Origin: Litoditis marina
Lineage: Eukaryota; Nematoda; Chromadorea; Rhabditida; Rhabditidae
Direction: 5' to 3'
Assembly (NCBI GenBank): GCA_964036275.1
Contig: OZ038433.1
Coordinates: 682,001 to 746,000 of the forward strand
DNA: 64,000 nt
The notes beneath the pieces were generated by a model, which saw only the letters and a list, made by a program, of their open reading frames with translations, had not been told where the DNA came from and made no database searches. A program made the position numbers and the translations under genes. Shown piece after piece: positions 47,115 through 60,537 of the stretch (the first letter of the stretch is position 1; each line of letters begins with the position of its first letter).

Positions 47115-50100
47115 ATGTCGGAAACGTAAGTTTTCTGTTTCCTTCATCACAATAATAATAATGTCTACGTTCAGCTGTATTTAACGGTACCAAAGTTATT
47201 CTCGAAGCCATGAATAGTATAGTTTCATAACACAATGTCGTCGTTACCGACCGTTGAACGTTGACCGTACATCGTCGTCATAGTTTATTGAGCCCACGAG
47301 TTCATCGTAATTCGTAATCGTAAATCTTGACGCCGTCTTGTTTAAACGATATTGCAATGCAGCCCATGACGCTATACGCTCGATTTCAATCTATATGTAT
47401 AGTTAGAGCAATGCAGTACTGGTACCGCCCCAGAACGCCACACATCCCGTGTTTGTAACTGGGACGAGCGGTTGTCTGAGAAGTGCAATTTAGCTCAGAG
47501 AGAACAGATGTTCGTTGTGAAAGTACTTGGAGAATGGAGACTTCATCAAGACAGCTTTCCTGTTCTTATCTCAAATGTTATTTTCAGCTCGGCCAGTCTT
47601 TCCGAATGTCCCTGGTGCGATGAACATATGAAAAAGGACGATCTTGCTGTTCATCTCATGAAGCATCTGGAGTACACGTTTTGTTAACCATTTCTGAATC
47701 AAATCTTTCGGCGTTGGCTCTCGAAGTCTTAGTATTCAGGAAATGGAAATGGTACTTGAATTTTATTGTTGTTGTTCAGAAATAAGATTATTGAAATTTT
47801 CAGTTATTCTCAGTTTAGTTGTTATTATTTCACAAATGTATTCGAAAGTTTTAAATCTAAAGAACTGGTAGCGTGGTAGCCTGGTAGCTATGGAATAGTA
47901 AAATAATTCATGGATTCAGGAAGTTCGACTGTGGTGATTGCTCGTCAGCTTTCTATACGGAAGCGGAGAGGGAACATCATTGCAAAATGAAGAGCCACAT
48001 GCATGTTTTCACGGTTAGTCATTGCGTCGATGTCTAGGTATGTCGCGGAACGCGATCTCTAGGTCTCTCACTCTCTCGCTTGTAGACTTGTAGTTTGGTC
48101 AGGTTGGCCAGACATGGTCGTTTGATCTAGGTTAGCTCCGCCCACTTAGTATATAAGGGGCATCTCGGTCTTTCATTTGGCAGGTCACTCACGTCTCCTC
48201 TTTCTCCAGTGTGATGTGCATATCAACAATAAACATACCACACTGTGTTAATAACATGGGTGGAGCTAACCTAGATCAAAAGATCGTGTCTGGCCGACCT
48301 GATAAGACTACAAGTGAGAGACTTGAAGATCGCGTCCCGCGACAAGGTGTATCAGTTAGTTATGTGATCACTTTATGTGTTTTTTTCACAGTTTCTCGCT
48401 AAGCTCAATTCTATCGAGTTTCATCTCTACAATACGACTATACTGATTTGATGCCCTCACTAAATGCATATTTATTACTATTACTCGATCATTAATTTTT
48501 TTATTTGTAAGCTACTATTTTAATTTTCAGGTTCGCCTTCATCCGTGGAAGGAAATGATGCTGACTTCGTTGATCCGTGACACGAATAATTTGGAAGTTT
48601 ATGAAGAGGCAACCGTTCTGAAGCATCGCCTTCGATTAATGGATGAACTGTTAGTTTCAGTTTAGATTCTGATGGGGGATGTTCTCCAAAATCTAGCATT
48701 GTGATAGTAAACAATAGAAATCTATATGCATAGTTTGCCTTTGTTTGCTCCTCAGATGGCCAGTTAAGTGATCTATTTCTATTTGAACCCATTTACACTG
48801 AGTAATTTTAATTTTTGAATCAGTCTGCGATCATTTTTCATCCATTCATCCTGATCACATGTTAGTTTGCTACTTTGTATCATCGTTGATACAGAAAGTA
48901 GTTGATATATCGGAACGAATAAATGACAGATTGCTATTTGAATTTTGATAATACTACCCTAATAGACTTTACTAAATCACTAGGCTATTTGAGCTCACCA
49001 AATATGGTCAGTGTACGCAGTCACATTGAAAACTGCTCGTTTCATATTTGTTTGCAAGTCTATCGTAGATCGTAGTGCTCTCCGCGGTCCGCGGAGCATT
49101 TTGTCTGGTTCTGTTCTCTCATTTTGTGTCGAAGTCTTAGGTAACGGGTGTCTACCGTACTGGGATTGTGGGTTTCATGACTATCCTTGTTTTCTAAGCT
49201 CTATCCACGGGACAATGAAGTGCTGAGCATACACATACCAACTGACTGGTACTGGTGTTAATTTATTGAGAGATGTGGCGTTTATCTCGTCAACGAACAA
49301 TGAAGGAAAATTATGACAGTTCATTTTCAGGGATGATTTTCTTCTAAACAATGTGGCAAAAAAGGACGGGAGAACAGGAGCCCAGCCCGTCAGAACACCA
49401 GTCCAAGAAGCCAGCAGATCCAACAGGTTAGTGATCATTACTTTTCAAATAATTGTGCTATTGTTGTAGAAATGAATATGAATAGCTAACAAAATCGCCG
49501 TGGCGCAGACAGTGGCGGTGGAATATGAATATTGGTGTCTGGAGTTCTGGTAGTACGTAGCACACTTTTAGAGAGATCGTTTTGCCCGAACAGCCAGTCA
49601 ACTTTGCTTTCATTTAACTAGAGATAGATATGACCTTTTTTACAATACATGTATAGATGTATACAGTTATTGATTATGGTATCAATATGTCAATTTTTAA
49701 GTTCGACGAGATCATCTTCGCCTAAATCTTCTATGGGGAGCAGGACCGATAGACTGGCTTTAGAACGTGAGTAGATATAGTGTGGTTGTGTGGATATGAA
49801 AATTAAGAGTCTTTCTTCTTAGATAGTCAGATTTGAGCTGCTGTAAACCGTTTACCTAATAACATAACCATATGACAAATGGGTGTATGTTGCAATGCAA
49901 TTGTGTGATACTTAGCTCGTCGTTGCCCTTTCTCTTTGCCTTTCTATACCTACAAAAATAAAGGGCGACTTTTTCGGATGGTTGATTGATTCACCCGTTT
50001 CTCTTCAAAACCTTGTTTTAAAATTACCTCATTTTCAACATTTGTCGAAGTTCACTGTTGAAAACCTCATTTCTCTACCAGTTTCTCCGTTTACTCATTC

Positions 50101-53100
50101 AGATAAAACACCCGATTTTCAATAAATCTTTGTGGACCACAAATTTGCCCCATGTATGACCTGGAAATCCAACATAATTATTGCAGGGTCGCAAGGCCCT
50201 TCGGAGCTGTCTGAGGTCTCATTGCCCGTTGTGCGCCAGTCTACTGATCCTGAGATAGAACATCGAGCACGAAAGCGCACAGAAACCGATTCATCGATCG
50301 ATATTGATTCTGTGCGAGCGGAAAACAGGGACGGAGTAGATTTGGTAGGCGATCGATTATTAACTCTAACGAACTTGGCTGAAGATCCATAGAGAATAAA
50401 TAGTTTGAGCTGCTCTAGGGTTGTTAATCGAGTTTAAAATTTAGAGTTTGCGCGTTTTGGACAATTTTGAGTTTACGAATTTGGGCAAAAATCGAGTTTA
50501 AGAGTTCGACTTTAACAACCCTAATCCAGTATACTCATTGTTTCCAGCCGAACACGACAGCCCCTCCACCGTTGCATGCTCCCAGTTTCTCAGATACGGA
50601 CTCTTCGGATTCAGATGCGGTTCGTTCCCAGTCGTTATTTAACTATGATCATACATCAGTAAGGTCCGACTGTTCGACAGAAACTAGTCTGTTCCTAGGT
50701 TTGTATCAAAAATTTAAAAAAATCGTTTTCGGCGAGGAATTGTGACTATTCGGACAACTCTACTGGGATATGACTATAATTAGCATATAAAAAATTCAAA
50801 AACGTAAATCCTATTCTAGAATTTTGTTTTAATCTTGTTTCCTGTAACTGCTTCAGTGCCGGCGGGAACATACTTTCTAAATTCTCCAAGAGCGTTATTT
50901 TTTTGCCTTGGTAGCCTGAAGCATGCATAATGTAATTTTTGTTTCCAGGGAGTTGTGAACAGTAAAAAGGTGGGCAGTCCAGATTCGGCCGGAAAGGCAA
51001 AAGAGTTCAAGAAGAAAGAAGAAGAGGAGAGGAGAAGAAAATATGAGGAGGAAGAGAGACAGATGGAACTGAAAAGGAAGGCGGAAAAGAAGAGAAAGGA
51101 GGAGGAAGAACGACAGAAGGAAGAGGAGGAAATGGAAGGAAATCGACTGAAGAAGGCTAAGCGGGACGAGACTGAGCAGGACGACCGGGATAGAGCTGCA
51201 GCTGAAAGAGAGAAGATGGCCCCCAGGAAACTCGAGCTGCCCCACAGAAGTGTGAAGGAGGAAATAGAAGACATTGACGACGAAGTACAGGTACATTCGG
51301 TAATTTTCCCATGTAGCTGCTCTGTATACACCGCCAAGGGCCTCTCATTCCTTTAAAATTTTTGCGACCTCTTCGTGTTTTCTCGTTTCGCGACTCCCCA
51401 AAACGGTAACATTCAACTATTTTCAGTAAGATTGTAGCTGATTTTGTGAGAAACTCGTTAGTTACCAGCTCGCGACCCCATACTTTTTACAAGGATTTGT
51501 TTGCGACTCCCCCTTTCATGAGCGGCCTTGGGGTGTATGCTACTCTGTGATTACCACACTCTCGTTTCGAGCAACGAGTTCTTCATACTTATCAAAGGGT
51601 TTTTCGCAAATGTTTATGAAATAATGTCGATTCAAGTGCAAATGCCCAAATGCCGAGATCGAGCAACGTGTGAAGTGGGAACCGATCTTCGTGCAAAAGA
51701 CAGAACTGTCCACACCGCCTCCGCCGCACAAAAGAACATTGTTGGAAGCGCCGGGAGGTTCTCATCTGGACCCACAAGGTTGGTCAGAAAGTCAGGCCTT
51801 GAGCCGTTGTTATTGTGGGAATGAGGTATTTTATTTGTTTTCAACATTATGACTATGTTACATTTGACTGGCTAGTTAGTCAGAACTGCCAGAATATGTC
51901 GTACTGCAATACCTTTGTCGAGACCCCAGGGGTCCCAGTAAAATGACATATTTCTTCTGAATTTTTTTTCACACCCATGATTCATAACTACAAAATTTTC
52001 AGTTCCTATGAAACGTGCTCTGCTGACAACTTCGTCTGGTGCGCATCTGCCTTCAGCGGACAATAACGATAACGAGGTACGTCCTAGGTGCAACTTTAGC
52101 AGTTCATGGATTTAAAATGGAATAGAATGATTTACCTTTAATATTGTATTGGACTGTTTCCATGTTCAATTAGCTTGTTGTGGGGTTTGTTTGCTTGATA
52201 GGGGCTATACATTTATCACCACATCCGGTTGTTTGTGTCACTTTGCTGGGCGCTACCCGTTTTGACACGCAGGCCTAACAGAACCTAATTCAAATTAGCG
52301 AATTATTGACAACTCATCTCTTGTAACGATGATCGTTCGTAGTTGTTCAGCTCGTTTCAAAAACGGATAACTCGAATCACAATTCAGAACAGCTTCCCTA
52401 TTGATCGGGATCTTCCCTGGCCCAGTCTGCCAGCATCCGTAGCACCTAATGTTCATATTCCTCCTACTGTATTGGCCAAGGTGAATTTTCGCTATTTCTC
52501 TGTTCTCAGCGGTCTTAAATATACAGTTCAAACTTATTAGCAAACATCCTTGTTTTGAATAGCCAACGAAATTAAGAAGAAGGGCTGCTATTCTCTATTC
52601 TGTCAAACCTGAGATGGTGACCATTTCTTGATGTAAATAGATGAATATGCTGTATTAAAACTGAAAAACGGGCTCCGTTTTGAGACACACCAACTAATAA
52701 TCACAATATGCTCATTCAATCTTTTTTTTTGCAGAATTCGCACTCTTACTGTCAGTAGGTAGTTTTGGGTAATATTTTGGCACACTTTCTTTCAGTTTTC
52801 GGAAGCATATGAGAAGGAGCAAGAAAAGCACGGGGAACGAACAAAAAGGCTATCCAAATCATCATCCAGGTCCAAAAAGTGCATCAAAATGATACGGGAG
52901 GGGCAGGTGAGTTGACTGGATTCCATCACGCTCAAGCAGCCAAACATTATCTTCTGAAACTGAGTCATTTCTCGTCGGGGAAGAGCACTGACCTTCCTGC
53001 GGCCAATTCCACGAGGAACCCGGTATTTAGTTAACCCCATCAGATAACCTTAACCGGGTTACCTGGTTACCACTTTGGTTAAACCCTTAGTAACCCTTTT

Positions 53101-54412
53101 TACAACGTCGTTTCGGGGAAATTTGGGGTTAACAAGTGGTTCACGAACGGGTTAACCAGGTAACCCGGTTAATGGTTAACTGGTAGGGTTAAAGAAATGC
53201 CGGGTTAAATAAAGAATTCGCCCCTCCCTGCCCCTTCCCCGCGTCTTCAGGGAGGTGTGCCGCACTGCTCTAATATTGTGAAACGCCGGGAAGGGGCAGG
53301 GAAGTTATAGAAAATCTCAGGGAAAATCATGAACATTTCAGGGAAAATACCCTGAAAACCGAAAAACGGAAACGTTTTCCTAAAATTCTCCTATTTTTCA
53401 TCAAAACATGACTAGTTCATCAGCCCACTTTTGTATTAGTTTGGCTATTGACTATTGACCTACGTTTGGTTTCATGGAGTTTTCAGTTTGATCGAATGAT
53501 CGCCAGTCTTTTTGTTTCAGTTCACTGTGGTTGCTTGGAGCCGAGCCGTCGGTATGAACAGATCAGAAGCCATTATCAGAGGGAAAGAAGAAAGTCCCGT
53601 TCAGGTATTCTCGTCATTTCCTTGATTTTGTTGTATTTCGTTCATCAAGATATTTTCAAATCACTGGTGAACCGTACCGTACCGTTTTTTCATAATGGTC
53701 AATATGCCAATTTAAGCTGAGCACGGATCAGATGAATAATCTGCGAAAGTTGTATGATGATTTTGTGGCAGGCAATATTGCGAACGGGAAGGAATCTGGA
53801 GAGGTTAGTGAGATCGAAGGCATCATCATTTATATTTGACAAATATTAGTAAAATGTATAAAACGTAAACTACAGTTGATACCTTTCCGGAAACTCAAAA
53901 ACGAGTTTTGTGAAAACCTTCAAACTTCGAACTACAGAAGTTGATCATCTTTTTCCAGCTGACCATTACGCAATCGCGAGAGTGTCAATATGCGCTGCGC
54001 AAGGCCGCGAAGGCTGCATGGGAAGCTCGGTCAACTGTGGTCAGTTTTCTCTGAAGTTAACCTTTTAGTTCAGCTGTCTTTGCAACTTTGATTTGTATAA
54101 CCGGAAAAGGATTTTTATTTGTTTCGTTAGCATCGTGAATCTTTCTATCCCCATGCTCTATTATGTCTCTGCTCGGGAAAAAATATCATGCTAGTAAATA
54201 TGAACAGCCCCCTTTAGATTCTGACTATTCTGTATCCTATGTTTCAGTTTTCATTTTTCAATTAGAATGAGTATATTTCTTCAACTTAAGAATTCTCCAA
54301 TGTTTCGCGGAAAAGGAATTGGAATACTTTGTTCCTCCCCGACTATTTGCTTAACTGTCCATGGACAGTTTACCACATTATTCTCATTCAGTTTCAGACG
54401 GCGCCCAAATAG
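47115..54412 (+). CDS. C2H2-type zinc-finger protein with charged coiled-coil middle
   Basis: Exons 47115-47125, 47588-47677, 47920-48013, 48531-48649, 49331-49426, 49702-49766, 50187-50344, 50548-50658, 50949-51290, 51637-51778, 52003-52076, 52343-52480, 52796-52906, 53521-53604, 53717-53803, 53959-54039 and 54392-54412 (TAG) give 607 aa with all phases closing. Residues 11-30 form C-x2-C-x11-H-x3-H (CPWCDEHMKKDDLAVHLMKH). Residues 38-60 form a second finger (CGDCSSAFYTEAEREHHC, then H60). A Ser/Arg/Pro-rich stretch follows (RSSSPKSSMGSRTD), then an Asp/Ser patch (SDTDSSDSDA). Residues about 263-330 are almost all Lys, Arg and Glu, probably a single alpha helix or coiled coil. The C-terminal third is basic and helical. 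A nuclear DNA- or RNA-associated role is plausible but unproven. Family not recognised. The tiny last exon is the least certain part. Confidence 0.78.
48040..48345. repeat. Inverted-repeat MITE in intron of the zinc-finger gene
   Basis: Left-arm pieces GATCTAGGTTAGCTCCGCCC and GGTCTCTCAC are matched in complement by GGGTGGAGCTAACCTAGATC and GTGAGAGACTTG on the right. Outer ends are TGTCGCGGAACGCGATC and GATCGCGTCCCGCGACA. Arms about 90 bp. Confidence 0.8.
53010..53215. repeat. GGTTAACC-rich palindromic element
   Basis: Left half TTAACCGGGTTACCTGGTTA, right half GGTTAACCAGGTAACCCGGT, forming a long imperfect hairpin with many GGTTAAC units. Intron of the zinc-finger gene. Confidence 0.65.
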
Positions 54413-56725
54413 ATCCGACAACCGTTTCTTGCTTTTCCTAATATGAGGAAGAAATGTGGTCTTATTATTTTTGTGAGTCACCATATTTTTTCTCGTGCTC
54501 CGATAGCTTCTAATTTCAGTGTTATCGTGCATGTACTAGTGTCATTAGTTGTGTATCCTGCCCGAACCTTAAAAACTGCCCATCCATATCTGAGGCAGAG
54601 TTCCTACTTTTTGCAGCCGAATTTGGCAAAGCCGCGATAACACAAAAACATTATCAATCGGCTGTCTCCAAATCTTGCAGCAGAACAGTTTGTAACCACA
54701 TGTCTGAGGTAATTTTCAATACTTACTTAGATATTCATTTCTAGGAGTGAAGTTGTCTGGCGCATGGAAACGGTAACACAAATCTTTTCGAGTTCTCGTC
54801 TTTTCACTTCTATTGTTGATTAATAATTAGTTTGGTAGTCAAAGGTTGCAGTAGTTTGCAATCAATGTTTCACTGGTGATCATGCGTCGCCTTCCGATTT
54901 GTTTCTAGTTTCTAGTTTATCACAATCGTTGTTTTTATGCCTTGTTTGTTTTTTGTTTTGTTTGTTTTCTGGGTTTAATATTTTGAATGCCAGTGATGCG
55001 CGGCGTTCTCGACCACAGCTTTAATAAATAACGAACTCGCGTCCTCGATTTTAAACGCTCCGCATATGATTAGCGCGAAAATAAGCGCGATAAGCAGCGA
55101 AATAGTGCTCTGATTAGAATAAATGGCAGTGGGATACAGCATACAGTGTCCCGCCACGAAAACTTTGTAGACGGAGCTCAATACAAGTTTAATCGCAAAA
55201 AGTACTGTAGGCGAGAACGCCGTGGATGGTCTTGGGCAGTGCACATCTGCCACATTCAGCGGCTTATCGCGAAATCTCATCTCACGTTCACGTTTAATAT
55301 TTATCGGTTTTCCATGCTACTCGGTTGTTCCTATTTGTGTAGATTCTTGCCCGGTTATTGGTCAATGATGTTGATTGTTGAATTATTTGCCTGTTAAGTT
55401 TGTGAAATGAAGTGAAAAAAGAAAAATGTTGTGCTCTTAGCCTGGAATCCGAACTCATCCAGGCATTCAGTTGGCATATAACTCGAAATCCAAAACATAG
55501 ATTCTATCACATCTTTCGAAATGGAACTCACACACGTTTACATGATTGATGAAACTACCGTCGCTGTGCTACTCGGAATTCATATCTCCCAAGTATATTC
55601 GGCCATCCTGCTACCAAATATATTATGAAACATCGGAAAAAGACTCAGTATTCATATCTCTTCTAGAAAATTCTGACTAGCCCACACTTAACTGATATTT
55701 GAGAGACAGCTCATCCAAACTTCTGGTTTCTGTCCACTGGGCGCCAACCTTCGCGGAAATTTCCCGGATCCATCCCAATTCTAGCCGGGCGCATTTCGCG
55801 AAATGCGCTCGGCTGGAATTGGGAAAATTTCCAGCAAAAGTCGGGAAATTTCCGGGAGATAACCGGGAGAAAGCAAAGAAAAACCCCAGAAATTTCCCGC
55901 AGTTTGAAACCGCAAAATTTCACCCTGAAATTTCTTTTACCATTCTAGATTATAGGATTTTTTTTTTTGGTAAAAGTATTTCCCAAAAATATTATAAAAA
56001 AAATATTTTCTTAAAAATATTTTTCAAAATATCAATAAATAATGAATAGAATAGAAGTGCATATTTCATTAAAGTAAAAACTTCATGAAATGAACTTCAT
56101 TGTATCCTTCTTGTCCATCTTCAGACTTCGATGTTGAGCTGATAATTTCCAAAATATCAAATCAGGGCACCCCTGGCCGCGCCGTATCTAGTACGGGTTA
56201 CGCGATTGCCACGGCGAAAAGCTTGTCTGGGAAATTTCTCGGTTTTGTCCTCACTCTGACCCGGAAAAAAATTTCCGAAGATTTTCTCTAATTTTTCTCA
56301 GAATTTTTCTCGTTTTCTCCCCGACACTTATTTCCGGGATTTTCCCGAGTAATTGCCCGGAAATATTGCGGTTATAACCCGACTTTTTCTCCAATTTATC
56401 GCAGAAAACACATGGCAATTTTTTTCCCAGATTTCGCTGGGAGCGCAAACTACCTATGTCAGCACATGTTTTTCCTACTATTCAAACACTAGGAAATTAT
56501 GTGGTCAGTGAAAGGTTGTCGCAATGACTCATGACCATTTTTGTGCTGTAATACCATCTAAAAGTCTTCAATGACAGCGAATAATTTTTTTTCAAATAAA
56601 TATAACACTAATATTCAAAAATTGTTTATTGACAATTGCGTGGAAATAAAAAGTACGCAATCAAATAAGTGCCGCCAGTTCTACTCTCATCATAGATAAG
56701 ACACTTTATACGTGACAATCCAATC
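54413..56725. other. Interval between the zinc-finger gene and secreted gene B
   Basis: No complete gene recognised. Two exon-like stretches (about 54498-54578 and 54618-54708) follow the zinc-finger stop, but their phases do not join to it. A GGGAAATTTCC-rich repeat fills 55.74-56.45 kb. Confidence 0.5.
55740..56450. repeat. GGAAATTTCCCGG-rich repeat element
   Basis: Dense GGGAAATTTCC, TTTCCCGG and TTTCCGGG motifs in both orientations. A perfect core palindrome, CGGGCGCATTTCGCGAAATG, lies near 55.79 kb. The ends GGGCGCCAACCTTCGCGG and, in complement, GCGCTCCCAGCGAAATC are loosely similar. Confidence 0.55.
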
Positions 56726-59700
56726 ATGTCCATGCTTATAGTCTGTCTACTTCTCGCTCTAATAAATGGTAAGTGAACTTTTATTTTGAGAAACCTAGTT
56801 AAATATCTGTACATTTTCGCGCAAAACGCGTGAGGCGTGAACCACAAAAACATATGAAAGTTTAACTGCTAAACAGGCAAAACTGTTGCGACTGATTACT
56901 CGGTGTCCAGTGGAGAACAAAACGTATGACGGTCTGTGATACATTGGTATTATAATGTTGGTCAATTGCAAAGTCACGTAAAGCATATTAAACACAGCAT
57001 AACTCAGAAACGTGTAATCACAAAGTGCAGGCTGCCTCATTAGACTGCCACAACGTTGACAATTGAATTTACTCCTGGTATAGCATAGGGGGAAGACAAC
57101 GTCAGAGTTGTATTTTGAGCTGCATACCGTACACTCGTACACGTCTGAATTCACGTGTTCCGTACGTATCTGACTCTGAAAAACCGCTGCAACTTAAAAT
57201 ACCGGACTCGCCGATTTTGCAACTTGTAATACCGGGGTCAGCCAGATATCGCCTGTACTGTTTGAAATTCATAAGGAGAGATACAGGCTAATTCGACACC
57301 AGTATTTAAGCCTGCACCTTCTCCGGTATTTTAAGCTGCCAGCGTTTTCACAGGAAATAAAGTGCACCCTATCCCTACCTATTGATACATTTGATCTGGA
57401 GTACCGAACGTCTCTTCTGCAGGAGTCAGTCCCCTATCCGGCCAAATCGGTTTTTGTTCTCTGGACGACCCGCCGGCCTCCTGGTTGGTTACCTCGGGGG
57501 CGGGTATTATGGATTGGGCCACCTCGGGGGTACGCAACAACAATGGATACTTTTGTCTAGAGGTACGGTGTGTTTCACAATAGCCTGTTTCTGTAGTTTG
57601 ATCCCGTTGCTTTTCTGATGTGTGTACAACACTGAATACGTCCATCCACAGTTGGGAGTACTAAAGGGAGTGGCAAAATATTTGTTGTAGTTTGCACTCG
57701 ATACACGCCATAATTCACAAACTTCGACTGGAACACCTCTTGATCAAACTACAAACACAGCGGGATAGATTACATATTTATATTTGGCTCTCAAAGCACG
57801 TGATGCGCGCGGTTGTACCTGAAGCTGAGCTATTGAGATTGATTCATAGATACTATCTGTAAATACCGATTTTTACACAACGTCATTTAGAATTTGAATC
57901 ATTAATAATTTCTGTTCGGAGTGATTTGTCAGGAAACAGGACCTATTCGCTGCCCGCTTTTCGTACAAGCGGGCATCTCCCGCCAAGTACAATGTAGTCT
58001 AAGTTGAAAGAACTAGGCTGAACATATCTAAGTTAAAATTTGATATATGATTGCACATCAGAACTGTCTGGTATTGAAGTACTTGCAGCGGGGTCCAACT
58101 ACGAACATAGAAGCATCGGCTGACTTCACTCCTGAAACTAAATAATCCGTCCAAAATAATACTTATATGTACTCTGATTTTGGTTTTTGATTTATGAATG
58201 ATGAAAAACAAACTTTTTTCTAGGGGAATAAATCGGCAGAAACCATGAAAGTCGCCTATCACATTGACCTGCCTCCCCAACAGCCAAAACTCGTGGAAAA
58301 AGTGGACGTCAAGAAAGCGATGCTAGATAATCGTTAGATCCTTCTGCCATTCAAGACCATTCTCAAGTTATTCTCGACTCATCTAATCGTTCACGTACCA
58401 TCTTGTTATATATAGATACAGTACGGAGTGAATTGATGTTTGGATGTGTTTTTTGCAAGCAATCAAATCAACACGTTTCCGAATAGTCGGAGCAATGTGA
58501 CACTATACTGTTCGTCAAATGCACAGTCACGTGAAACATGTTAAACACAGCATAACTCAGAAACGTGCAACTGCAACGTGCACGATGCCTCATTAGAATG
58601 CGAACTTTACGTGACTATTCACTTGACGTATAGTATACACATATTTACACTCGTTTGGGCATGTTAGGCGAACTCGAACTTGTGGTTTTTCTGTGACTTC
58701 TCTAGTATCTTTTCTCAAGTTATTCAGTACTTTCCTATTTTCAGCCAACAACGCGTGTGTAGTGAATGACACCCAGATCCAGTATTGTCTCCCATTCTGT
58801 AGCGAGGACTGGCAGGTCAAGGTATGGTCGGCTATCCTAGAAATAAATGGAATAGTCATAAAGTTAGCATTCTAATGAGAAATTGTGCACTTTTTCGTTG
58901 CACGTTTCTGAGTTCTGCTTTGTTTAACATGTTTCACGTGACTCTGCATTCGACTAACAGTCTGGCCGTCTACACGCACTCTTTACCCTCTACCGTATAA
59001 CTATGAAACTATCGGGCAGTAATTTTTGAAATTTTGGTTCTTAAATTTCTGTGTTTCGTCGTCCACCATTTTTACCACAGAACTCCCGAAAAATTGAAGA
59101 AAACTCTACATGTCCATTAGAAAACAGTCTGAATTCTCGAAAACACAAAAAGTTATTATTAAAAATTCATATTAAAAATTCTCCCATTTAGGTGATCGCA
59201 AGCGCCCTGTCCTCGAGTCAACCCCAGAATGTGGCCAACGCAATCTCGCAAGCCATCTACAAACCATTTTGGGCCATTTCCGTACTTCAGGTGTGTTTTT
59301 CATGGAGAACTCGTTTTTCACCTTTGAACTGAAATTATGTTCGATGACGCTTATATCACCGCCAAGAAGTACGTACTTAAAACTTGTTTCTAAGTTTTTG
59401 TTTCAGTTTCTGTTGGAGAACAACCAGTAAAACTTTGTTTGAGCCCAAGCGTAGTGAATGAGCTGTATCACTCGATTCCATCAGACATTTGTTTCGGTTG
59501 CGATATAGTCTTGCGGATAGATAGAGGATGGCTGGACACAAAAGTGTAAGTTTCAACTTGAAACTGTTGGCATATTTCCCTCAAATTTTCGAACAAATTA
59601 TTTGTTTCTCAGGTTGACTTCAACAATCCTGCCGCCCACTTGAATGCCTCCATTTTCCTGGATCAGAGTGTCTGGTGCTCGGTCTACATCGGCATCAAGC

Positions 59701-59759
59701 CGAACCTCGGCTTTCCCTACCTCTACGAGATTCAGCTGGGAAAAGTGCTTCAAAACTGA
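56726..59759 (+). CDS. Secreted six-cysteine protein B (paralogue of A)
   Basis: Exons 56726-56768, 57423-57562, 58224-58332, 58745-58821, 59192-59290 and 59613-59759 (TGA) give 204 aa. Signal peptide MSMLIVCLLLALIN; the first intron interrupts the codon after it, as in A and C. Six cysteines at about 26, 59, 102, 112, 116 and 178 align with A and C. Exon 3 is 109 nt, exactly as in A. Exons 4 and 5 (77 + 99 nt) equal the single 176-nt exon 4 of A, so an intron was gained here or lost in A. The core QNVANAISQAI matches AQNVANTIYATLS of A. Secreted, function unknown. Three MITE family A copies lie inside or at the edge of its introns. Confidence 0.85.
56950..57082 (+). repeat. MITE family A copy
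   Basis: From TATAATGTTGGTCAATTGCA to TTACTCCTGGTATA with the family core. Intron 1 of secreted gene B. Confidence 0.8.
58504..58637 (+). repeat. MITE family A copy
   Basis: From TATACTGTTCGTCAAATGCA to CACTTGACGTATAGTATA. Intron 3 of secreted gene B. Confidence 0.85.
58833..58962 (-). repeat. MITE family A copy
   Basis: TATCCTAGAAATAAATGG at the left, CTGCATTCGACTAACAGTC at the right. It begins 12 bp after the exon 4 donor of secreted gene B, inside the intron that gene A lacks. Confidence 0.8.
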
Positions 59760-59766
59760 CACAATC

Positions 59767-59772
59767 AATAAA
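59767..59772 (+). terminator. AATAAA polyadenylation signal of secreted gene B
   Basis: AATAAA starts eight bases after the TGA at 59759. If used, the 3' UTR is very short. Confidence 0.55.
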
Positions 59773-59964
59773 ACCATTTTGTATGATAAAACTACATTAT
59801 ATATCCACACAACAGAAAGAAAAGTAGAAATCGCGATTCATAAGGTTTAGGGAGAATGAACTAATCGAGATTATATTATATTTGAAACCCCCAAGTGAAC
59901 TAGTGCTGAAAGCAACTGAACAATCGTATTAATAGCTTAAAAACAAATAATTTTGTTAGTTTGA

Positions 59965-60089
59965 TATACTGTTAGTCAATTGCATATTCACGTGAAACAT
60001 GTTAAGCACAGCAGAATTCAGAAACGTGCAATGACAAAGTGCACGATTCCTCATCACTTCACGTGACTATTCCTTGAACTTCTAGTATA
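59965..60089 (+). repeat. MITE family A copy
   Basis: From TATACTGTTAGTCAATTGCA to TGAACTTCTAGTATA. It lies in the 780 bp between secreted genes B and C, which holds no other recognised feature. Confidence 0.9.
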
Positions 60090-60537
60090 CAAAGAATCAT
60101 CCAACTTGGAACTGAGAGTCACTATAAAAATGGTCTCATGATATGCGATAAGGGCGTTCGAAGCTGTTTTACGACCCTGATAAATAATCAATTTCCACTT
60201 TTATTATATTTCCTGAGTTGACTATCTGGTTCTGGGTAGTGTTTGCTCGCAAGTTAGTTTTTGTTGGAGGAAACTCATGTTCTAATGACCATACGTCAAC
60301 TATTATTCATTTGAGATTCTTCGAGGTACTACAAGGAGAATGTATAAAACATTTCCATTCGCTGAACTTCACGAATACAATAATATTTCTCTAGTTCATA
60401 TTCATGCATAGTGTCCGTGTATCACGCATCTTTGTTCACAACAAGTTTCTCGGTGAAAGTGTTCTATTCACGAGACAACATACGGGATTACTAACTCCTT
60501 TTTTACTTGTATTTTTCATACAAACAGAGAACTGCTC

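Noticed and set aside
54498..54790. Further exons of the zinc-finger gene (CYRACTSVISCVSCPN, EFGKAAITQKHYQSA, EVVWRMET)
   Set aside because: They have acceptors and open frames, but no combination of phases joins them to the preceding exon; the simple stop at 54412 fits better.
55699..56049. 116-codon frame
   Set aside because: It lies in the GGAAATTTCC repeat element and is open because of repeat composition.
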